Origin: JBBROS01 sp965199595
GTDB lineage: Bacteria; Pseudomonadota; Alphaproteobacteria; Acetobacterales; Acetobacteraceae
Direction of reading: 5' to 3'
Assembly: GCA_965199595.1 (NCBI GenBank)
Contig: OZ241182.1
Span: 2,480,001-2,544,000, forward strand
Length of the DNA stretch: 64,000 bases
The notes under the pieces are model-generated. The model saw only the letters and a program-made list of their open reading frames with translations, was not told the DNA's origin and made no database searches. The translations under genes were made by a program, and so were the position numbers. The first letter of the stretch is position 1. Every line of letters begins with the position of its first letter. Positions 58,111-64,000 of this stretch are shown piece by piece.

Positions 58111-58971
58111 ATGGACGCCTTCACCCCCGCCCCGGACAGCCTCGGCACCGCGCTCACCGACACCGCGATCCGGGAACTGCCGGACGCCCTCGCGCGCATC
58201 TGCGCCGACACCCTCGCCACCGTGGCCCGGCGCCGCGCCGTCCACTCCGCGGACGCGCTGCGCTCGAAGCTCGGCCGTCATCCGCCCGCCACACGCGGCT
58301 TCGGCGCGGCGCTGAAGCACGCCGTCGCCGCGGGCGGCTACGGCCTGATCGCGGAGATCAAGAAGGCGTCGCCCTCCGCCGGGCTGATCCGCCCGGATTT
58401 CGACCCGGCCGCGCTGGCCCGGGCCTATGGCGCCGCCGGCGCCACCTGCCTCTCGGTGCTGACCGACGAGCCGCACTTCCAGGGCTCCGCCGAGGACCTG
58501 CGGGCCGCCCGCGCCGCCGTCTCCATGCCCGTCCTGCGCAAGGACTTCATGCTGGACCCCTGGCAGGTGCTGGAGGCCCGGCTGATGGGTGCGGACTGCA
58601 TCCTGCTCATCATGGCGGCCCTCAGCGACAGCCTGGCACGCGAGCTGGAGGAACTGGCCCTGGCCCTGGACATGGACGTGCTGGCAGAGGTGCATGACCG
58701 CCGCGAGCTGGATCGCGCGCTGGGCCTGCAGACCCAGCTGATCGGCATCAACAACCGCGACCTGAAAACCCTCAGGACCAACCTCGAGACCACGGCCGAA
58801 CTGGCGCCGCTGGTGCCCTCCGACCGGTTCCTGGTCGCCGAAAGCGGCATCCGCGACCATGACGACGTGCGCCGCCTCTCGGATGCCGGGGCCCGCTGCT
58901 TCCTGGTGGGCGAGAGCCTGCTGCGCACCGAGGACGTGACCGCGGCCACGCGGGCGCTGCTGGGTCCATGA
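58111..58971 (+). CDS. trpC: Indole-3-glycerol phosphate synthase
   Basis: Closes the indole ring from CdRP. 286 residues from ATG 58111, with GGAG ahead. TIM-barrel motifs IAEIKKASPSAG, VLRKDFM, LAEVHD and VAESGI are complete. No trpF domain is fused. The stop overlaps moaC as ATGA, so the trp genes and molybdenum cofactor genes share one transcript. trpF, trpB and trpA are outside the window. Confidence 0.97.
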   Translation: MDAFTPAPDSLGTALTDTAIRELPDALARICADTLATVARRRAVHSADALRSKLGRHPPATRGFGAALKHAVAAGGYGLIAEIKKASPSAGLIRPDFDPAALARAYGAAGATCLSVLTDEPHFQGSAEDLRAARAAVSMPVLRKDFMLDPWQVLEARLMGADCILLIMAALSDSLARELEELALALDMDVLAEVHDRRELDRALGLQTQLIGINNRDLKTLRTNLETTAELAPLVPSDRFLVAESGIRDHDDVRRLSDAGARCFLVGESLLRTEDVTAATRALLGP

Positions 58972-59438
58972 GCGGCCTCACGCATTTCGATGGCGAAGGC
59001 CGGGCGCACATGGTGGACGTGTCGGCCAAACCGCAGACCGACCGCACCGCCACCGCCAGCGTCAGCGTCGTGATGCAGCAGGAAACCCGTCGCCTGGTGG
59101 AAAGCGGCACCGCCAGCAAAGGCGACGTCCTGGGCGTGGCCCGGCTCGCCGGCATCATGGCCAGCAAGCGCACCGCGGACCTCATCCCGCTCTGCCATCC
59201 CCTGCCGATCGCCGCCGTCACGCTGGACCTGGTGCTGTCCGACACCGGGGTCGAGATCTCGGCAACCGTCCGCACCAACGGCCGCACCGGGGTAGAAATG
59301 GAAGCGCTCACCGCCGCCAGCGTGGCCGCGCTGACCGTGTACGACATGCTGAAGGCGGTGGACCGCGGCATGCGGATCGACGGCCTGCGCGTGGTGCACA
59401 AGGATGGCGGCAAGTCCGGCGCCTTCGCGCAGGCATGA
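58968..59438 (+). CDS. moaC: Cyclic pyranopterin monophosphate synthase accessory protein MoaC
   Basis: Acts with MoaA to make cyclic pyranopterin monophosphate from GTP, first step of molybdenum cofactor synthesis. 156 residues with KGDVLGVARLAGIMASKRT, IPLCHPL and TGVEMEALTAASVAALTVYD. Overlaps both trpC and moeA as ATGA. Confidence 0.97.
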   Translation: MSGLTHFDGEGRAHMVDVSAKPQTDRTATASVSVVMQQETRRLVESGTASKGDVLGVARLAGIMASKRTADLIPLCHPLPIAAVTLDLVLSDTGVEISATVRTNGRTGVEMEALTAASVAALTVYDMLKAVDRGMRIDGLRVVHKDGGKSGAFAQA

Positions 59439-60637
59439 AGCCGATGCTCTCGGTCGAGGAGGCTCGCGCCCGCATCCTCGCGCCGCTGCGCCCCACCACG
59501 CCGGAAATCGTGCCGCTGGCGGCGGCCTGGTCGCGCATCACCGCCGCCCCCATCCGGGCCCGGCTTGACCAGCCGCCCGCGGACATCTCCGCCATGGACG
59601 GTTACGCCCTGCGTGCGGCGGATACCGGCCCGCGCCGGGTGATCGGCGAGGCTCCGGCCGGGCACCCCTTCGCGGGCCGGGTGGGCCCGGGCGAGGCGGT
59701 GCGGCTGTTCACCGGCAGCTTCGTGCCCAAGGGCGCCGACACCGTCCTGATCCAGGAGAACGCGGAACGCAGCGCCGACCAGGTGACGCCCAACGGCCCG
59801 ACCCGGCCGGACGCCCACATCCGCCACCGCGGCCAGGACTTCACCATCGGTGAGACGCTGATCGCCACCGGCACCCGGCTCGATGCGCGCGGCATCGGCC
59901 TCGCAGCGGCGGGCAACCACGCCTGGGCCACCGTGCATCGCCGCCCGGCCATCGCCATCCTCGCCACCGGCGACGAGATCGCGCTGCCCGGCGACCCCAT
60001 CCCACCCGGCGGCATCGTCAGCTCGAACGCCCATGCCCTGGCCGCCCTGGTGCGGGCGCGCGGCGGCATCCCGGTGGTCCTGCCCATCGCGATGGACACG
60101 CGCGAGGCAATCGCCGCGGCCGCCGCTTCCGTCCGCGGCATGGACCTGCTCGTCACCACCGGCGGCGCCAGCGTGGGCGATCACGACCTGGTCCAACCGG
60201 GCCTTGCCGAACAGGGCTTCGTGCTGGACTTCTGGAAGATCGCCATGCGGCCCGGCAAGCCGCTGATCTTCGGCCGCATGGGCGAGACGGCGGTGCTCGG
60301 CCTGCCCGGCAACCCGGTTTCGGCACTGGTGTGTGCCGTGCTGTTCCTGTTGCCGGCGCTGGACCGGCTGCAGGGCCTGCCGGGTGATCCGCCGACGCTG
60401 ACCCGGGCGCGGCTGGGCGCTGCACTGGCCGCCAATGATCACCGCGCCGACCACCTGCGCGCCACGCTGGCCGTGGAGGCCGGCGCCCTGATCGCCACCC
60501 CGTTTCCGCGCCAGGATTCGGGCATGCTGCGGGTGATGAACCAGGCCGATGCACTGATCCATCGCGCACCGCATGCGCCGGCCCTGCCCACCGGGGCGGA
60601 AATCGACATGATCCGGCTGGATTTATTGGGTATCTAG
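59435..60637 (+). CDS. moeA: Molybdopterin molybdenumtransferase MoeA
   Basis: Inserts molybdate into adenylated molybdopterin. 400 residues in four domains; typical motifs DISAMDGYAL, KGADTVLIQEN, TTGGASVGDHD (the MPT-binding GGxS) and GLPGNPVSALV. The end is followed by a promoter for lexA. Confidence 0.97.
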   Translation: MKPMLSVEEARARILAPLRPTTPEIVPLAAAWSRITAAPIRARLDQPPADISAMDGYALRAADTGPRRVIGEAPAGHPFAGRVGPGEAVRLFTGSFVPKGADTVLIQENAERSADQVTPNGPTRPDAHIRHRGQDFTIGETLIATGTRLDARGIGLAAAGNHAWATVHRRPAIAILATGDEIALPGDPIPPGGIVSSNAHALAALVRARGGIPVVLPIAMDTREAIAAAAASVRGMDLLVTTGGASVGDHDLVQPGLAEQGFVLDFWKIAMRPGKPLIFGRMGETAVLGLPGNPVSALVCAVLFLLPALDRLQGLPGDPPTLTRARLGAALAANDHRADHLRATLAVEAGALIATPFPRQDSGMLRVMNQADALIHRAPHAPALPTGAEIDMIRLDLLGI

Positions 60638-60649
60638 CGTCCGCAGTGG

Positions 60650-60679
60650 TTGACGCGGCGCGGAGAACCAAATTAGAAC
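60650..60679 (+). promoter_or_regulatory. lexA promoter with overlapping SOS box
   Basis: Plus-strand -35 TTGACG (60650-60655), 18-base spacer and TAGAAC (60674-60679). The SOS box GAAC-N7-GAAC (60665-60668 and 60676-60679), the direct-repeat type known for alphaproteobacterial LexA, covers the spacer and -10. This fits LexA repressing its own gene. Confidence 0.75.
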
Positions 60680-60726
60680 AAACTCCGAGTTTCCGGTTTT
60701 GTTCCGGACGCTGGGAGAATCCGCCC

Positions 60727-61434
60727 ATGTTGACGCGCAAGCAGCACGAGCTGCTCACCTTCATCGACCGTCACCTGAAGGCCACCGGCTTCTCGCCGAG
60801 CTTCGAGGAGATGAAGGAGGCGCTGCAGCTCAAGTCCAAGAGCGGCATCCATCGCCTGATCTCCGCCCTGGAGGAGCGTGGCTTCCTGTCCCGGCGCCAT
60901 CACCGGGCCCGGGCGCTCGAGGTGATGAAGCTCCCCAACGAGACATTGCGCGATTTGCCGGTCGCCCCTGCCGTGCCGAGCTTCGCGCCGAATGTCATCC
61001 GTGGCGACTTCAGCGGCCGCTTCCCCGCGGTGCGGGCTGCCAACGAAGCTGCGGCGATCCAGCTGCCGCTGTACGGCCGCATTGCCGCCGGTCTGCCGAT
61101 CGAGGCGCTGCGTGACAACGGCGCGCAGATCGAGGTGCCGCTGGCCATGCTCGGCAGCGGCGAGCACTACGCGCTGGAAGTCGATGGCGACTCGATGATC
61201 GAGGCCGGGATCCTGGACGGCGACACCGTCATCATCCGCAAGGGCGACACGGCGGAGAACGGCGAGATCATCGTGGCACTGGTCGATGACCGGGAGGTCA
61301 CGCTGAAGCGGCTGCGGCGCAAGGGCAACTCGATCGCGCTCGAGCCCGCAAATGCCAAGCACCGGGTCCAGGTGCTGCCCGCCGACCAGGTGAAGGTGCA
61401 GGGCAAGCTGGTGGCCTTGCTGCGAAAGTACTGA
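60727..61434 (+). CDS. lexA: SOS repressor LexA
   Basis: Represses DNA-repair genes and self-cleaves when RecA filaments form. 235 residues from ATG 60727 with GGGAGA ahead: winged helix-turn-helix (about 1-67) and peptidase S24 domain with cleavage site Ala121-Gly122 (IAAGLP), Ser156 (GDSMIEAGI) and Lys194 (TLKRL). The linker is long, as in alphaproteobacteria. The upstream box supports self-regulation. Confidence 0.96.
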   Translation: MLTRKQHELLTFIDRHLKATGFSPSFEEMKEALQLKSKSGIHRLISALEERGFLSRRHHRARALEVMKLPNETLRDLPVAPAVPSFAPNVIRGDFSGRFPAVRAANEAAAIQLPLYGRIAAGLPIEALRDNGAQIEVPLAMLGSGEHYALEVDGDSMIEAGILDGDTVIIRKGDTAENGEIIVALVDDREVTLKRLRRKGNSIALEPANAKHRVQVLPADQVKVQGKLVALLRKY

Positions 61435-61476
61435 GGGCCGGGTTGCAGGCTTCGAGGTAAGTCTTACCTTTTGTTC

Positions 61477-62700
61477 ATGAAGACGCCGCGGTTCATCCAG
61501 CCTACCGAACGCGCCGCCGCCTTGCGGGCCGAACAGAACCGCAAGATGGCCGCCTCCGCCCACGCCTATGTCCGCGGCAGCACCGTGCGGTTCTATGCCT
61601 GGCTCGAAGAGTCCGACCGCTGCTCGCTTCCCGAGGGACCGCCGCTCTGGATCTGCGGGGACTGCCACGTCGGCAACCTCGGCCCCGTCGCCAGCACGGA
61701 CGGCGCCCTGGCGATCCAGATCCGGGACCTCGACCAGACCGTCATCGGCAACCCGGCCCACGACCTGGTGCGCCTCGGCCTCTCCCTCGCCATGGCCTGC
61801 CGCGGGTCCGATCTGCCGGGCGTCACCACCGCGTATCTGATGGAGCGGATGATGGACGGCTACGAGAGCGCCTTCGCGCCGGCCGCCCAGGGTGAGATGC
61901 TGGACGCCGCGAGCACGATGCCCCGCACGGTGAAGCTGGTCATGCAGCAGGCGACCGGCCGCTCCTGGAAGCACCTGGCCGATGAGCGCATCCAGGGGGT
62001 TGAACCCCACATCCCCCTTGGCCGCCGCTTCTGGCCGCTGCTGCCCGAGGAGCGGGCTGCGGTGGACACCCTGTTCACCGACGAACCGCTTCGCAGACTG
62101 CTGACCAGCCTGCGCGGGCGGGACGACGATGCGGCCGTCCGCGTGCTCGATGCCGCCTACTGGCGCAAGGGATGCAGTTCGCTTGGCCTGCTGCGCATCG
62201 CGGCGCTGGTGGCGATCGGCACCGGCCGGCACGAGCGCCACTGCCTGCTGGACGTGAAGGAGGCCACGGCCGCCGCCGCGCCGCAGAGCCCGAACCGCCC
62301 CATGCCGGCCGACGAGGCGGAACGGGTGATGACCGGCGCCCGCTCGCTGTCCCCCTTCCTCGGCAGCCGCATGATGGCCTCGAAGCTGCTCGGCCGCTCC
62401 GTGTTCGTCCGCGAGTTGTTGCCGCAGGACCTCAAGCTCGAGATCGAGCATCTGAGCCAGCCGGAGGCGATGGCTGTGGCCGAGTTCCTCGCCCATGTCG
62501 TCGGGCGCGCCCATGCGCGGCAGCTGGACCGGGCGGACCAGCATCACTGGCTGGCCGAGCTGCACGGCAGCCGTTCGCGCACGCTGGATGCGCCATCCTG
62601 GCTGTGGAACAGCATCGTCGCCCTCGTCTCCACACACGAGGCCGCCTACCTCCAGCATTGCCGGCGCTACGCGATGGAGGACAGCTCTGCGGCAGCGTGA
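61477..62700 (+). CDS. DUF2252 family protein
   Basis: A 407-residue cytoplasmic protein of the DUF2252 family (COG4320). Family marks: WICGDCHVGNLG (about 60-71) and IRDLDQTVIGNPAHDLVRL. The GDCHVGN and DLDQ pair resembles the catalytic loop and metal site of aminoglycoside-phosphotransferase-like kinases (GDxHxxN then DxD), so a kinase fold is plausible, but activity is unknown. ATG 61477 has only a weak ribosome-binding site; an in-frame TTG is two codons upstream. 42 bases after lexA. Confidence 0.82.
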   Translation: MKTPRFIQPTERAAALRAEQNRKMAASAHAYVRGSTVRFYAWLEESDRCSLPEGPPLWICGDCHVGNLGPVASTDGALAIQIRDLDQTVIGNPAHDLVRLGLSLAMACRGSDLPGVTTAYLMERMMDGYESAFAPAAQGEMLDAASTMPRTVKLVMQQATGRSWKHLADERIQGVEPHIPLGRRFWPLLPEERAAVDTLFTDEPLRRLLTSLRGRDDDAAVRVLDAAYWRKGCSSLGLLRIAALVAIGTGRHERHCLLDVKEATAAAAPQSPNRPMPADEAERVMTGARSLSPFLGSRMMASKLLGRSVFVRELLPQDLKLEIEHLSQPEAMAVAEFLAHVVGRAHARQLDRADQHHWLAELHGSRSRTLDAPSWLWNSIVALVSTHEAAYLQHCRRYAMEDSSAAA

Positions 62701-62735
62701 CTGGCTTCGCGCCCGGTCTCCCCTAAGTTAACGCC

Positions 62736-64000
62736 ATGCCGAACACAACCAAGCGTCCCTTCGTCGTCGCCGCCGTCATGGCCTCAACCTTCATGATCGC
62801 CATCGAGGCGACGATCGTTTCGACGGCAATGCCCCAGATCGCGGGACAGTTGGGCGACCTGCACCTGTACGCCTGGGTGTTCTCCGCCTTCCTGCTGACC
62901 CAGACCACCACCACCGTGATCTTCGGCAAGCTCGCCGACCTCTACGGCCGCAAGCCCGTGCTGCTCGCCGGCATCTCGGTGTTCCTGGCGGGTTCGGCGC
63001 TATGCGGGTTCGCCTGGTCCATGCCGTCGCTGATCGCCTTCCGGTTGATCCAGGGTGTCGGCGCCGGCGCCATCCAGCCGGTCAGCCTCACCGTCGTCGG
63101 CGACCTCTATCCCGCGGCGGAGCGCGGCCGGGTGCAGGGCTTCCTGGCCAGTGTCTGGGGCATCTCCTCGGTCGTGGGGCCGCTGGCAGGCGGGCTGATC
63201 ATCCAGCATGTCAGCTGGGCCTGGGTGTTCTGGATCAACCTTCCGGTCGGGCTGCTGGCGATGGCCGGGTTCGTGATGTTCCTGCACGAAGGCGTGGCGC
63301 GGGCGCCGCACAGCATTGATGTCGCGGGCGCCGCCCTGTTCTCGGGCGCCGTCGCCGCCCTGATGATCGGCATCACCCAGGCGGGCCAGTCCGACGCGAA
63401 CGGCACCGGCATCGCCGCCCTGGTCTGTGCCGTCTGCGCCATCCTTTTCGTATGGCAGGAGCGGCGGGCGCGTGATCCGATGATCGCCTTCTCCCTCTGG
63501 GCCCGGCGCCCCATCGCCACCGCCAATGCCGCCACCCTGCTGTCGGGCATGACCATCATCGGGCTGACCACCTTCGTCCCGCTCTATGTGCAGGGCGTGC
63601 TGGAACGGTCCGCGCTGGTGGCCGGGTTCGCGCTCACGGCCATGGTGATGGGCTGGCCGATCGGCGCCACCGTCGCTGCCCGCAACTTCGCCCGCTACGG
63701 GTTGCGGCGCACCCTGCTGTTCGGTGCGGTGCTGTTGCCGGCCGGCGCCTCCGCCTTCGTGCTGCTCCGCCCCGGCATGTCGCCGATGGTGGCGGGCGCC
63801 GGCTCGCTGGTGATGGGGCTGGGCATGGGGTTCCTCAGCACCTCCGCCATCGTCATCATCCAGGACTGCGTGGGCTGGGCGGAACGGGGCTCGGCCACGG
63901 CCTCCAACATCTTCTCCCGCAACCTCGGCAGCACGCTGGGGGCGACCCTGCTGGGCGGTGTGCTGAACGTCAGCCTGGTGGGCCGGGCCAACCTGGACCA
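62736..64000 (+). CDS. MFS exporter, DHA2-type, 3' end beyond the window
   Basis: Starts at ATG 62736 and remains open to the window end; 421 codons are visible. It has the major facilitator pattern with many membrane helices, motif A after helix 2 as GKLADLYGRKPVLLAG, the helix-4 arginine motif (FRLIQGVGAGAIQP) and motif C as SVVGPLAGGLI, the mark of drug:H+ antiporters. Size already seen suggests the 14-helix DHA2 (EmrB/QacA) group. Substrate unknown. Confidence 0.85.
   Translation, partial: MPNTTKRPFVVAAVMASTFMIAIEATIVSTAMPQIAGQLGDLHLYAWVFSAFLLTQTTTTVIFGKLADLYGRKPVLLAGISVFLAGSALCGFAWSMPSLIAFRLIQGVGAGAIQPVSLTVVGDLYPAAERGRVQGFLASVWGISSVVGPLAGGLIIQHVSWAWVFWINLPVGLLAMAGFVMFLHEGVARAPHSIDVAGAALFSGAVAALMIGITQAGQSDANGTGIAALVCAVCAILFVWQERRARDPMIAFSLWARRPIATANAATLLSGMTIIGLTTFVPLYVQGVLERSALVAGFALTAMVMGWPIGATVAARNFARYGLRRTLLFGAVLLPAGASAFVLLRPGMSPMVAGAGSLVMGLGMGFLSTSAIVIIQDCVGWAERGSATASNIFSRNLGSTLGATLLGGVLNVSLVGRANLD

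Overview
The window is very GC-rich throughout and packed with core genes. It looks like a chromosomal segment of an alphaproteobacterium, most likely Rhodospirillales and plausibly Acetobacteraceae. The reasons are the gene orders: rpsB-tsf-pyrH-frr-uppS-cdsA-dxr-rseP-bamA-skp-lpxD-fabZ-lpxA-lpxI; tig-clpP-clpX-lon; a full nuoA-N operon followed by coaX, rnj, a DUF1467 gene, proS, lolC and lolD; and ppiD-trpEGDC-moaC-moeA-lexA. Other pointers are LpxI in place of LpxH, a short ProRS, a one-PDZ RseP, tRNA genes with encoded CCA ends, and a GAAC-N7-GAAC SOS box. The genus was not determined.

Layout. (1) 1-2284, plus strand: the 3' part of pyrE, a tiny lipoprotein gene and a class III aminotransferase. 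A perfect 13-bp hairpin separates these from a convergent aromatic/aspartate aminotransferase. (2) 3603-20107, minus strand: the translation and envelope cluster, read from rpsB down to lpxI, then gloA and a ycjX-ycjF pair. It makes ribosomal protein S2, EF-Ts, UMP kinase, ribosome recycling factor, isoprenoid and phospholipid precursors, the RseP protease, the BamA/Skp outer-membrane pathway and early lipid A enzymes. (3) 20284-27550, minus strand: proS, lolC, lolD and dnaE, then two small unrecognised genes coupled to dnaE, the first of which has an in-frame stop. (4) 27551-27947: about 400 bases without a convincing gene, holding hairpins and a minus-strand terminator. (5) 27948-45278, minus strand: the complete 14-gene complex I operon plus coaX, rnj and a DUF1467 gene, with a pentapeptide-repeat gene inserted between nuoF and nuoG. 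(6) 45437-52870, minus strand: tRNA-Asp, tRNA-Val, lon, clpX, clpP, tig, tRNA-Leu and tpiA. (7) 53003-64000, plus strand: ppiD-like, trpE, trpG, trpD, trpC, moaC, moeA, lexA with its operator, a DUF2252 gene and an MFS exporter cut by the window end.

Most neighbours overlap by 1 to 8 bases (ATGA, GTGA, TGATG, TAGTG), so operon structure and translational coupling are strong throughout. Several starts were moved from the longest open frame to a downstream codon supported by a ribosome-binding site or by family length; one (ycjX) was moved upstream to a CTG.

I do not see phage genes, insertion sequences, CRISPR arrays, rRNA genes or a clear defence island. The best candidates for something unusual are the pentapeptide-repeat gene locked into the nuo operon, and the small gene pair between dnaE and rpsB, where a TAA interrupts an otherwise continuous frame.
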